From Echria macrotheca (lineage: Eukaryota; Ascomycota; Sordariomycetes; Sordariales; Schizotheciaceae), in contig MU839827.1 in the NCBI GenBank assembly GCA_030411725.1, positions 1,674,001 through 1,738,000 on the forward strand: 64,000 nucleotides of DNA, given 5' to 3'. The number at the start of each line of letters is the position of its first letter. Within the stretch, counting starts at the first letter, position 1. Below the pieces are notes generated by a model that had not been told where the DNA came from, did not search any database, and saw nothing but the letters and a program-made list of their open reading frames with translations. Positions 33,167-44,542 of this stretch are shown piece after piece. A program made the position numbers and the translations under genes.

Positions 33167-33207
33167 TTGTATTTGATATTTTGGAGATACACAATTCCAG
33201 CCCAAGT

Positions 33208-33869
33208 TCATTCCCCCCAGATCTCACGAATCGCCTTGATCACCTTGCACTCCCCCTTATGCCCATCCGCCCACCCCTTGACCTGGCACTCCTATGTTCT
33301 CATCAGCTCCTTGTTCCTCTCTCCCAACCCAACCATTTCATGGACACACAAAAAAAAGGCCTTACCTTGCTACAATACCTAACCCCACCACACCCAGTAC
33401 ACCTCATCAACTCTTTCTCCCGCTCTCCACAACCCGCACACCCTTCTTCTTCTTCTACCTCGTCCCCATTCTCCCGAAAATTCAACCTCTCCCCCACAGC
33501 CAGAACCCTCTCCAGCGGCCCCGGAATAGCCCTGACGTCCCCGGCACTGCCCAGAGGAACACTGACAAACCCCCTCTTCCCCTCCTCGCGCGGCGGCGTG
33601 CGCACGGCCCGCGGTATGACGGCCGTGTTCCCCTTGCGCAGGCCGAGTTTCTTGAGATCCAACGCGTCGCGGTCGAGCCCGTCGAAGACGAGCGCGAAGG
33701 GCGCACCGGAGCGGTCGGTCAGCACGAGCGTCGGCTTGGTGATGGTCATGTCGTCCTTGACCTGGGCGAGGAGGAAGTAGTCCTTGTCGAGAAGGGCCAA
33801 AGGGTGGTGGGAGGGGCAGGCGGTGAAGGTGGGGAAGGTGGTTTCGTCTTTGAAGTTTGGGAGGGGCAT
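33208..33869 (-). CDS. MYND-type zinc-finger protein (2 exons)
   Basis: Exons run 33869-33366 and 33291-33208 (195 aa). I chose ATG 33869 (MPLPNFKDETTFPTF) rather than the in-frame ATG at 34010, whose extra 47 residues look like 5' UTR. The N-terminal 130 residues form a mixed fold found in fungal MYND proteins (LVLTDRSGAPFALVFDG, LRKGNTAVIPRAVR). The C-terminal MYND finger is complete only after splicing: C-x2-C in CAGCGE, C-x2-C in RCTGCGG, C-x3-C in YCSKEC and H-x3-C in GHKGEC, with the intron between Lys and Glu of YCSK-EC. MYND fingers bind Pro-rich partner peptides. The partner is unknown. Confidence 0.9.
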
Positions 33870-34340
33870 TTTTGTGAGATATATAGAGGGAGTGATGATT
33901 GTGAGGTGGTCAAGGATTTCAAGGTGGTTGGAGGCGAGGGTCTTTGGGGGACTTGGTGTTGAGTTATGTAGAGTAAACTGTATGTGTGAGTGAGGTGAGG
34001 TGTGAAACATGAAACATTGCCTTCGTTGAGCTGACGGTGAAAAAGTCTTGGCAGCGGGGATACAGGTGTAAGTGGGGATTGGATGTTCGGTGTTAGAGAG
34101 GAAATATGTCCATGACTTTACGGCTTCCTGTGTAAAGTATGTTTACTTGACAAAAGTGTAAGTATGCGAGTGGGCCGGTAAACAAAAGGGGTTGTGTGTT
34201 TCCTAAGTTCCGAATTTGAGCGAAATTTACCTAAGAATGAGTGTTGCATGTTACTGACAGTTATCCTGCCAACCCGCCCAAGACTCCCGGACAAGGCTAG
34301 ATTCGAGGGCGTCTCAATCGCATCTCCTCATCATCAACTT
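33870..34340. other. Promoter region of the MYND gene
   Basis: Upstream of the MYND gene, to the left border of the repeat array. No gene is visible. Confidence 0.5.
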
Positions 34341-36649
34341 AGAAAGGCTTCCACCGAGGTGAAGATTGTGGTGACTCGCGAGCCGGTTATGTCTGCCACA
34401 ACGGTCCACATGAAGGTTGCCATACACCGGACCCGAAATCCCACACCCATTCTCAAGGCCTCCATAGGGGTCAAGATTGCAGTGCAAAATGCCTTGTTTC
34501 AAGGTGCACTGCCTTGTTTCGCGGTGAAAACTGCCTTGTTTGAGATTTCGAGGTGTTATTGGTCTGTTGGGACGACTCAGCAGCTAACTTCTTCAGACAT
34601 CCCAATCTCAAGGGCTTTAAAGCGGTGAAAATTGCAGTGCTCGTGATGCCTCTCGGGTACGGAGGTATAAGCACCCATCCGATTCTCAAGGCCTCCATCA
34701 GCGCAGAAATTCCAGTGATACGATGTCTGCCTGTCCTGGTGAGGAAGCAAAACAGGGAAATAGAAATCGTGAGGATGCAAGGCTCGGACGCTGGGATACA
34801 AGGCAATCATCGCCGCGCATATATTGTACCAGGATTCTTTGGAGGGTTCTCGATCAGAGTCACAGACGTTTTACTGCAGAAACTTGCCAATGTCGTCCAC
34901 TCAGCTGCAACTTAACAGTTGTCATATTGGATCTGAGCGAAGTAGTTGGACAACTAGGTAGGTATTTTACCTACTTACAACGCTGTCTGCTCGTGTTTTC
35001 CTTCCTCAGTCTGACTTTGGTGGCGCCTAGGAGGTGCTACTGTCTACATCCATGGTCTTAGCCAGATCTGAAGCCCTCTATAAGCGTAGAAATTGCAGTG
35101 ATTGCCGTTTCTGGATATGTTGAATAACTGACAAAGTGGCGTTGACTGCAGGTGGGAAATGCAGGTACCCGTCCGCCGGGGGCGCCCCAGCCGAGGTAGG
35201 CAACCAACCACCCCAACCACCGAGTAACTGTCAAGGGCTTTGATTAACTCCAATGTTACCTATTCATGTTGAGTTGGAGCTGAGCAGAGGGTGTTGGTTC
35301 CATGATTCTTCTAGTAAAGTTAGTTCAAGATCACTGACTCTGATGGGGGGACGAACTACCTAGGTAGCTAAAATGCATGCGTGGCGATGGTCTCGTTCAC
35401 CGCTGGTAATAGAGGATACACATCTTTCATTCCTCGGGATTGCTCTTGTGATGCTGAGCATCGCCTGGTAGCAAAAGCTAGTGTCAGCTCCACTCAGGAA
35501 AGCCTGAATCTAAAGCCTCTACCAGCGTCGAAAATGCAGTGATAAGGTTCACCGCACACCGAGGCGGACGCTAAGATCCTCTGCAGACCGCGTTATTTCC
35601 GTATCGAGGTACTAAACATCGACATCTTGGCCTTGTTCCACTCACGAGTCACTGGAGTTTGGTCCCATCCATCTAGTACAACATGGAAATCGCAACCTGA
35701 CACATCCAAATCCCGAGCATCCGAGTGAATAAACATCTCGTTATTCTCACCGGCTAATCATTCGGGCTTCGTGAAGGCAAAAACTCATCCAACACTAACC
35801 CTAACCTGCAACGGAGTGTAGCGGCTTGTACCTAAAAGCCTCTAGCGACATGTAAATTGCAGTGAGTCGTCATGAGGCAACCAAAAGGCAACCAGGTTGC
35901 CCTTTGCTTTGGAGCGAACATGCAAGGCAACCTCCCAGGCGCATGTCAAGACGTCTGCCACAGAGGAAAATGCAGTGATTCTCACCAGCCCTTTTGACAG
36001 GAGGCGTCCCTGACAAGACGCCATTTCCGGATCGAAGTACCAAATATCGACATCTTGGTGTTTTTTGGTTCCGTTCGCGAGTCACTCAAGTTTGGTTTCC
36101 CATCCCTATAACATGGTAATCGCAAACCGATAACATCCAGTCCAGACATCGACATTTGCAGATGTATATTCTAATCCTCATTGTTTGATCGTTAAGACAT
36201 TGCGTGAAGATCGAGTCTCTGCTTGACGGACACGCATCTAACCCTAACCCTGGCCTAATGAAAGCTGGCTCAAGGCCTCCGGCGAGTGAGAAATTGCAGT
36301 GATGAGTGAAGAATTCACGACAATGTTCCATTTTTGGGTTCATTGCCAGGAATGACCCTTCACATGCATCGTTGCATGAACTCCCCGTCCCACAAGGCAC
36401 CGAGCACCAACATCGCGATGTTGTTCACAAGGCTATTCGATATACTCTCATATCTAACCCAACGTGGCTGTCACAAACATGACACCATCAAGTCTCGGGC
36501 ATCCAAGTGAGCGAATATACTTTTCACTCCTCATCATTCAGGCTTTCCCTGAAATCGAGCCTTGTCGAGCTGACACTCCCATAATCTAACCCTAACCCTA
36601 GCTGTCTTTAGCTTGATCAAGTCCTCCAGCGAGGGAGAATTTGCAGTAT
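34341..36649. repeat. Degenerate composite repeat array with interstitial telomere-type units
   Basis: About ten diverged copies of a 33-36-base element, roughly CTCAAGGCCTCCA(n)GAAATTGCAGTG, occur in one orientation. Copies end near 34378, 34484, 34639, 34719, 35100, 35542, 35865, 35980, 36302 and 36649. In the right half the element is part of a larger tandem unit (about 320-350 bases; three copies from about 35504) that also shares ATCGACATCTTGG, CGAGTCACT, AACATGG-AATCGCAA, a CATCCGAGTGAATAAAC-type segment and a CTAACCCTAACCCT tract shortly before the next short element. In the left half the short element stands alone at 80-380-base spacing. No transposase, LTR or coding potential is visible. 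Confidence 0.8.
36238..36255. repeat. Interstitial telomere-type CCCTAA units (middle copy)
   Basis: CTAACCCTAACCC in + orientation. Sister copies lie near 35801-35812 (CTAACCCTAACC) and 36586-36599 (CTAACCCTAACCCT). All sit at the same relative place in the larger repeat unit. Confidence 0.85.
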
Positions 36650-37426
36650 CGGTCGTGGGATGCGAACAACTTCCACTCCCACTCCCAAAAGGAGGCTATT
36701 CACAGAGATACCCACACTTGCCTAATCATTACTTTTGAGGTTTGTCGGAATCGAGTCGACAAAATTGAACCCGGCGCCCTCACCCGACTATTGGATACCT
36801 ACCCAGGCTGCCGTACATCCCCATCCGAGCCATGAGAAACCCACCATCAAAAACCCACCTTCAATTCTCCCAAGTCATGTCTCGCAAATACAAGACACAA
36901 ACGTCACCGTTGTCTCACGCTTGAAACACCATCCGAAAAGAGCAAAAAGTTTCACCAAGCTTCCCGTCCCGTGCGCGTGGCGTCGTCCCAAATCTCCTCA
37001 GCCCTACTAATCTGACGTGCATCTGCAAGCCGGGATCTCATCTCATCACATCAAGCCCCCTTCGGCAACTAGCACCTCCTTGGTCAAGCTCTTCGCATTC
37101 CCCGGCTCCTCGACTGACGACATGCCCAAAAAAAAGTATGTACACGCGCAGCGCCCGCTTCCAACGAGCCAAACAAATATATACATCATGGCCACCCAAA
37201 GGGATGGTAGCGCTCCCGTTCCAATTAATAGCCTGGCATCAAGCACAGGAGAAGCTCAACTGAAACATTGCAACCCGAAAAGCCAATGCACCGTCTCCCT
37301 GTAAAGACCACAGGTATCCCGCCTTCCAAACGCCAGGTATCTGTAAACCCAAGGGAACCCAAAGGAGAGAAAATCGGAAAAGAGCACCGACAGCCTTGCC
37401 ACCAGTGCAAAACCAAATGCGTCACC
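36650..37426. other. Intergenic, right flank of repeat array
   Basis: 3' side of the GH76 gene. Short ORFs on both strands do not look coding. Confidence 0.5.
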
Positions 37427-38899
37427 TCACAAGCCTGTGCTCATCCACCCAAACATCCCGACGGCCGCGCTCAGAATGAGGACGGTAAGAATACCGGCGC
37501 CCGCCTTATCCGCTGTCGTTGGTGGGATCAAATGGCCGTCGAAGGTATCCGAATGACTGCCCGCGTTAAAGTCGCCCTTGCTGGTACCTCCGGTAGTATT
37601 GGTGAATGGCGGCCGCGCCTCCTCGATGAGAAGTGACGTAACAGCCCCCAGAACGTTCATCTGCTGTCCCGCCCCGTGGCTCCCATCGTATGCCTTCGTA
37701 TTCCACTTGAAGCCACACGCACGGCCGGTATCCTCTCCGGTGCAAGTTGCGACGCCCGCTGCGGCCGACGTTTGGAGGACGGGGAGAATCTTCTCGGCTG
37801 TGAAGGGAGCAATCTGCGTCGTGACCGCCATCCACCGGTGGAGATAACCCTTGAAACTCAGCATGTCGGTGGTGCAAGACATATGCTCCTCGCAAGCAAT
37901 CTCGAAGGCGATATTGTCCGGGAAGAATGTCTTGAGGGTGGCATCGAGCAGTGCAGACGTCCGATCCCTCCACTTGTCGCTTCCGCTCGTCTAAGCAAGT
38001 TAGCAGCTGCCGATACAGGACGGGATGCAACATACATAATTGTACATGTACGCAGCCCCAAGAAGATAGACCGCGCTGTTATATGAGAACTGGGCTCTGT
38101 TGATATCGGTGCAGTTGTGTTCCACGTGGCCCCCGTCGTAAATATGGTACTCCTCGTCCATGAAGCCGACACCGACAACCCAATCCCAAGTCTTCTCGGC
38201 CCAGTCGGCATACGTCTGATTGTCGGTATAGCGAGCTAGCCTTGCGCCCAAGTTGAAGAAGCATCCATTAGCGATACTGTTCTTGTAGTTGTATCCATTG
38301 TTAGACAGCGGAATCTGCCATCGAAGGCCGCCGTTGCATGTGGTATCGTGACGATCGGGATTCGCCTGGGTATGGAAGACGGCCTGAGCAAGCGCTAGCC
38401 ACTGCGGCTGGTCTGCCGGAGGATCGGGAAAGCCGTTCTCTGCCGCCAGCATAGCAGACATGCCCCAAAAACCTTGGTCGTCGTTCCCCAGCGATGCCGT
38501 AACGTTTGGCGGCATGTAATCCTTCCCAGGTCCGACCTGCCAAAGCATAGCGTCCGTGATGAGTTGGTTGTACGTCGAGTCGCCCGTCAGTTTCCAGTAG
38601 TCGATCAAAGTCCCCCACATTGCGCCCGCTTCCCACCAGTAGTAATCACCCGCTGGAGGTGGTCCTGGTAGAATGCCTGGCGTCTGGCCCGTCTGATTTC
38701 CTTTGTAGTACTGCAAGAGATCCCATGCTACCTGTCTTGCTGTCGCTCTAATATCGGCTGCGAGTAGAGATGGTCAGTATTGCCGCGAGTGGTGGTGACG
38801 GCGGAGAGACGCACCAGGTGTCGCGATGCTGTAGGCAGCATTTACACCGGCCGCGCCAACCAGGGCGGCCGCTGCAAGCCGCGATGTTGACAAAAGCAT
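37427..38899 (-). CDS. GH76 alpha-1,6-mannanase, Dfg5/Dcw1 type, GPI-anchored (3 exons)
   Basis: Exons run 38899-38815, 38757-38036 and 37990-37427 (456 aa). Cell-wall glycosidase/transglycosidase thought to link GPI proteins to wall glucan. A signal peptide is evident (MLLSTSRLAAAALVGAAGVNAA). The catalytic Asp pair of GH76 is in GNDDQGFWGMSAMLAAENGF. Other family landmarks are YYKGNQTGQTPGILP, YYWWEAGAMWGTLIDYW, NGGLRWQI and YDGGHVEHNCTDINRAQFSY. The end has a Gly/Ser/Thr-rich stretch followed by a hydrophobic tail (AGILTVLILSAAVGMFGWM), as in GPI-anchored proteins. Introns are GTGCGT...CGCAG and GTATGT...CTTAG with a GCTAAC branch. Confidence 0.95.
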
Positions 38900-40686
38900 G
38901 ATTGCAACGAGCGACTAAACTGTGGGAAAACGAACGAAGGAAAGCCAAAGTCTTGTCGAGAAAATGACTGTTAATTCGTGGCCATCAAGCAAGCAGAACG
39001 AAAGTTTGCTGTTCTGAAGAAAAACACCGGCAGGATGAATGTAAAGTTGGACCAGCGACAACAGGTGGGAAGGGAAGGAGAACATAAGGGAGTACCCACT
39101 GGGCCTTCCAGGTTGCGTGTGTGTTCCCGTATTGTTGACGGACTGCCCGGGGGTGGGGTGCAATCAAGTTTTTTTGGTACGAACCAAGTCAAGGTACGAT
39201 TCGCTGTGCAGCCCACGTTAAGGCCGGCGGGCAAACATGTAACAACGGTTATCTGATGGTGGGGAGCGGCAGGTTCAGATCTCGTTTCCAGGTGGGATGC
39301 ATGTTGCTGCAAATGCAACAAATGACCCCCCACCAAAAGCAGGCTAACCTGGTACGTACACTGTACAGCCCACTCTCGCCGGAAGCGACTGCTCCTTTCT
39401 CGAGGCCTCACGAGACCGAGCCACTGTTTTCGTATGCTCAACGCTCAAAGGGTCTCTCTCCAGCTCAATACGGGCGGGGTGGCCATTACGTCGTCTGCCG
39501 GGCCACGATGGATCTTCGCCAGCCCTGTCCTTGGCTTTCCTGGGCACCGAAAGCTTGTCGAAGGCTCGAAAACATCGTCCCCACAACAAAGAGCAGTCGA
39601 GAGCTTCCCCTCCCCTTGGCGACCTCTGCCAAGTCTCGGCGCACGTGAGAACCATCTAGACCCCTCGTTGGATCGTTCGAGGTGGAGTGCAAAGTCCGTT
39701 AATTTTACAGGACACGAACAACAGCTCTCAATTGGCATCGAACTGATGTCACGAGCATCGAATTGTTCGAAGCAGTTGTCGACGAATGGCAGGCCGCAGG
39801 GCGCTTGCAAATCTTAGCCGCTGAATTCCCGCAAACCGGCATCGATGCAGGAACACCCGACGGCACAGGTCATCTTGAGTCGAAATTAGAAGACGTGTTT
39901 TGCCGGTCCTTATTACAGATTACCAACATTGAGTGACCGAGAAAAAAGGGGACGAAATGCGACATTACCACTGAGTGTGACACCTTGGCCACCAGCTCTG
40001 TCTGGCCCACAGTTTTTGGGATGCATCTTCGGATGAGCCCAACTAGAGTTGTCTACGGAATACTCCGTTTGATACTGGCATTCGGGTGAGCGATGGCGAT
40101 GGTCTTTTTTTCGGACCGTGAGAACAGCCGCTGAGTCAGATGGGCTCGGCCATCTGTTCACTCCAGAAGAAGTGCCGTCGGCAGATCCATGGTGGTGTGC
40201 ACCGACGTCCGGTATCGATGGGGTGAGCACCGATAGTGGCCGATTGCGCTAACCAGCAGCGGAAGCTCCGCTGCGGTGTGGGAGCTCCAGACAGCTTCGT
40301 CACCGATGATCTGACAACATCTTACCTTCTCAAAAATCCTGGGCATCAACAATTGGAAGCAAGAGCATTGGCATACGCATACGGTGCTACTTTCATGCTT
40401 TCTCCTCGCACATGTCACTGAGGGGTGATGTCTCGGAGAACAGAGACATGGGATTAAGCCGGTGTAAGCACAGCACGCACTGCAGGTGCTACTGCGAAAA
40501 CTGGCTCTTGCGGTCCATCTAGAATGGCATGATCTGCTGTTGCCCGTCACCTGTTGCGCAATGTCTTCATCATCGCCATTTCATCGTCCTCTCTCCCACT
40601 TCGCCCGCAATCCGCCTTCAACTTGTCGTAACAACTACTGGGATTGAACTGGGTAAGCGGGGCTCATTGGGCTGCAAAAGTACAAG
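38900..40686. other. Divergent intergenic region, 1.8 kb
   Basis: Between the divergent GH76 and fluG genes. Overlapping ORFs at 39256-39817 on both strands have no recognisable content. No repeat or RNA gene was recognised. Confidence 0.5.
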
Positions 40687-43362
40687 ATGACTTCATGGGT
40701 TGGCTCCCGCTCGACGACGACGTCTTCGCAGGTTGACGCCGTCGCCAGGGCCATTCGCACCACGCCCATCATCGACAACCATGCCCATCCGCTTCTCAAG
40801 TTCGACTCCCTCGGCAAGCATCCACTTCTGTCGATTACTACCGAGGCCTCCGGCGAAGCCATTCACGCCGCCACGACTTCGCTCCCTCACCTCCGTGCCG
40901 TCCGGCAGCTGGCAACAACCTTGCAGTGTGGCTTCACCTGGGAGTTGGTCGTTGCCGCCATTGAACAGAAACGCATCGAATCCTTCGAGGACTGGACGGC
41001 TCAGTGTCTTTCCGGAATTGAGACCATCCTTGTCGATGACGGTTTGGACAGTGGTGAGGATGCTGAGAAATACTCCTGGTTCGACGACTATGCGAGGAGC
41101 AAGTGCAAGCGCATTGTGCGCATCGAAAAGGTGGCTGCGGATATCATCAATCGCTTGGGAAAAGACTGCGATGCCTCGACCCAGACGGATAATGACGTGT
41201 TCGAGGAGGTCTATGATGAGTGGATCAAAGAGTTCGATGCCTCTATCATCGAAGCCATTCATAACCCCGAGGTGGTGGCCTTCAAGTCGGTCATCTGCTA
41301 CCGCACCGGTCTGGACGTACTCGCCAAGCCCGACGAGGAGGCGGCACGCCGCGCCTTCCAGGAAATCATTGCGAACTTTGCCCTCCTCGACTTTGAGCGT
41401 CTTCAGGAGGTCAGCCTCAACGATCTGGTGGTGCACCGCACGGCAACCTTGATCCAGGACAGCACTCTCCGTCATAAAAAACCGATTCAGTTCCACACCG
41501 GCCTTGGGGATAACGACATTACGCTGTCCAAATCGTCGCCGTCCCATCTCCAGGAGTTCATCCGTGCCTATCCCAAGGTTCCCATCGTGCTTCTCCACGC
41601 AAGCTACCCCTTTACCCGCGAGGCTGGATACTTGGCGTCTGTCTACGAGAACGTCTATGCAGACATCGGTGAGGTGTTCCCAGCTGTCAGCCAGGACGGC
41701 CAGGAACGCGTCCTGCGTCAAATCTTGGAACTCTGCCCGTGGTCCAAGATCCTCTGGAGCAGCGATGGACATTGGTTTCCGGAAACATACCTGCTGGCGA
41801 ACATGCAGATGCGCGAAGTGTTTCAGACGGTAAGTTCACTCGTTACCAACCGGAGCTTGGCTGATTAGAGACAGGTCCTGTGCGATTATGTCCGGAAGGG
41901 ACATATTGGCTGGAGAGCGGCCATCGATCTCACGCGCGACGTGCTGTTCAGAAACTCGAACAAGCTATATCGTCTGGGCCTCGAATTTTCCGAGCTGGAG
42001 GAAGAGTCAGACATCGAAGTCGGCCCGTATCTGACGGATGCCGAACTGTTCCAGAACTACCTGAAGAATCAGGATGAACCCGATTTTGTGAGGATCTGTT
42101 GGCACGACTTTACGGCACAGTCGCGGATGCGTATGGTCCCGTTCCGCAAGTTTATGTCTCTCCTCCAGGACGGCAAATCGACCGACATTGGCATTGCGAA
42201 GGCCGCCCTCGGTATGATTCAAAACGACAGGCTGCTCCCTACGGTGACCGCGACCGGCGAGTACCGGCTTCACCCAGACTTCTCTTCGCTCCGGAAAGGT
42301 CCGGTCGAAGGTCATGTCAGCATGTATGCCGAGTTCCGCGAGAAGTCGGGCGCACGCGTGTCGTTGTGTCCGCGATCCCTGCTTCAGCGTGCCGTTGAGT
42401 TTGGCGCAGAGCACAACCTGACTTTCCTTCTGGGCTTTGAGATTGAATTCCTTCTCGTGGAGCGTCTCAACAACGGAAATACCTCTCGTTATGGAACCAT
42501 CCCCACGGACGGACATGCGTGGTCTGTTTCTCGCTATTTTGCCGACCCCAGAGTCTCCAAGCTTCTCCGCGACATGGTATCGGCCCTGGACGAGATGGGC
42601 ATCTACACGGAACAGCTTCATGCTGAGAGTGCTAATGGCCAATTTGAACTGATTCTGCCTCCGTACCCCCCTGTTCAAGCCGTCGACACTCTCCTCCACA
42701 CACGCGACGTCCTGAGCGCCCTCGCCACGGCTGCCGGATTTAAGATCACGCTGCATCCAAAGCCTTTTGCGCATGCCCCTGGCACCGCTTGCCATACGCA
42801 CATGTCTATTTCGTCCGAGGACGGGAACCGGCCGGCCCAATACGAGTCGTTTTATGCCGGCATCCTCAAGCACCTGCGCGCCATCACTGCTTTTACGCAT
42901 TCCAATCCTGCGAGTTTTGAGCGGCTGGCCGACAGTGTCTGGGCCGGTGGGAGATGGGTTACCTGGGGCACGCAGAACCGTGAAACGGCGCTACGCAAAG
43001 TTGAGGACAGCCACTGGGAGCTAAAGTGCATGGACGGGTTGGCCAACCCCTACTTTGCCATGGCGGCGGTGCTGTTCGCGGGAATCAACGGCGTGATCAA
43101 CAAGGAGAAGCTGGTGTGGCGTGACTGCGAGATTGACCCGGCGAAGTTGACGGACAATGACCGCATGGAGCTCGGTATCACGGACATGCTGCCACTGAGC
43201 GTGGAGGAAGCCTTGAATGTACTCCGCAAGGACGAGGAGCTTGTGGGCTATTTGGGGGCGGACCTCGTGGAGCGTTATATCCAGCTCAAGGAATTCGAAC
43301 TTGGCTTTTTGGGGGAGATGAGTGGGGAGGAGAGACGGCAGTGGATTATGGAGCGATATTGA
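40687..43362 (+). CDS. fluG: FluG: amidohydrolase-glutamine synthetase fusion (2 exons)
   Basis: Exons run 40687-41829 and 41875-43362 (876 aa; Aspergillus FluG is about 865). In Aspergillus FluG is needed to make the extracellular signal that starts asexual sporulation. N-terminal amidohydrolase-like domain (about 1-400): TPIIDNHAHPLLKFD with H-x-H, PIQFHTGLGDND, IVLLHASYPF and ILWSSDGHWFPE in the expected order. C-terminal glutamine synthetase domain (about 440-876): GFEIEFLL, EQLHAESANGQFELIL, GTACHTHMSIS, and WGTQNRETALRKV in the ATP/glutamate-binding position. The 45-bp intron (GTAAGT...GACAG) is phase 0, close to the inter-domain linker (VLCDYVRKGHIGWRAAIDL follows it). Both catalytic motif sets look intact. 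Confidence 0.96.
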
Positions 43363-43978
43363 TTAGGTTCTCCATGGACGAGAAAGCGGATAGTTGGGGT
43401 CGATGTTGGCGTCCAGTTTGAAAAGACAGCGAGATGTTATAAGACTACAGTAGAAGCTATGCTATAAACTTTGGCCCGGCAACGCTTACTGATTCAAGGT
43501 GAGTATTGGGGTGTTTGGCATATCTACATGCCACATGCAAACAGGTAGACAAACGACAATTAAAGAGATAGGGGAGTTTGACTTATCGAGGGGTAACCCG
43601 TACCGCAAGAGACTTAGTCGAGGTCGACACATAGACAGCAAGGTACTACATTGAATAGTAGATTAAGCTAGGTACGAATTCAAGAATAAACCAGGGGCAG
43701 ATTAAATATCGCTTTTCCGGTCGACCGTTCGCACAGAATACATGGCCAATTCCCACATCACTCCCAGACACAAATATCTGCAAAAACAGGACAGAGAGAA
43801 CCAACAACCCCTGAACACCTTTCCCTCGGGTGGAATCAAGAACAGATACAGATAAAAATCATGACATTCCCCCAAGAGGTGTAATTTTATATAGGGATAT
43901 ACACAATAACAATAGACCGACACCCGGGCCCCCTCACAAAGAACAGACACCGTCAGTCACCCATTTTTTTGGTCTCAA
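43363..43978. other. Intergenic, convergent 3' ends
   Basis: 3' flanks of fluG and ERV41. AT-rich, no gene seen. Confidence 0.55.
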
Positions 43979-44509
43979 TCAATCATCATGAAACGCCCCC
44001 CCCTTCTTACTACTCCCCAACATCCCCTCGCTGCGTCCACTGCGCCGCCTCTTGCCGAGGACATCCACGAGCCAATCCGACAGACGATAGCCCCAATGGC
44101 CAGCGACCAAAGCGCCGCTGAGGATATTGATGATCTTGATGCAAAAGACAAAAAAGGGATCGCGCGACTCGACGATATTTAACAAAATCGGCTCGATGTC
44201 GTACTTGAAGAAGATGCCGGGGATCGTCTGCTCGTTGACCTCGCGCGACTGCTCCGTCACGGCGTACTGGTTCGTCACGACGGAGCGGGAGCCCATGCGC
44301 GAGGGGTCGCCTAGGCTGTAGACGGTGGGCACGACCGACATGAAGTATTGGAACTTGTGGAAGTGGGCGGCGGTGGTGTCGACGGTCCCGTCGAGCGGGT
44401 TGGTGAGGGAGGGGAGGTAGGGGCCGAAGGAGAGTTCGGAGATGACGTGGGAGAAGTTGAAGGCTTATTTGTTTATCAGTGTTAGCACACATCTATTTTG
44501 GGTCGTAGG

Positions 44510-44542
<33 letters not shown>

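Noticed and set aside
33870..34010. Upstream ATG of the MYND gene (34010)
   Set aside because: The added residues are low-complexity and unlike a folded or targeting segment; the internal ATG 33869 is a better start.
34194..34928. Plus-strand ORFs (144 and 120 codons) over the repeat array
   Set aside because: They are translations of the degenerate repeat; the frames change between copies, so they are not treated as genes.
34341..36649. CRISPR-like array
   Set aside because: Spacing is irregular, copies are strongly diverged, and the genome is fungal.
39256..39817. ORFs of 120-130 codons on both strands upstream of fluG
   Set aside because: Mutual antisense overlap and no recognisable domain; no splice signals extend them.
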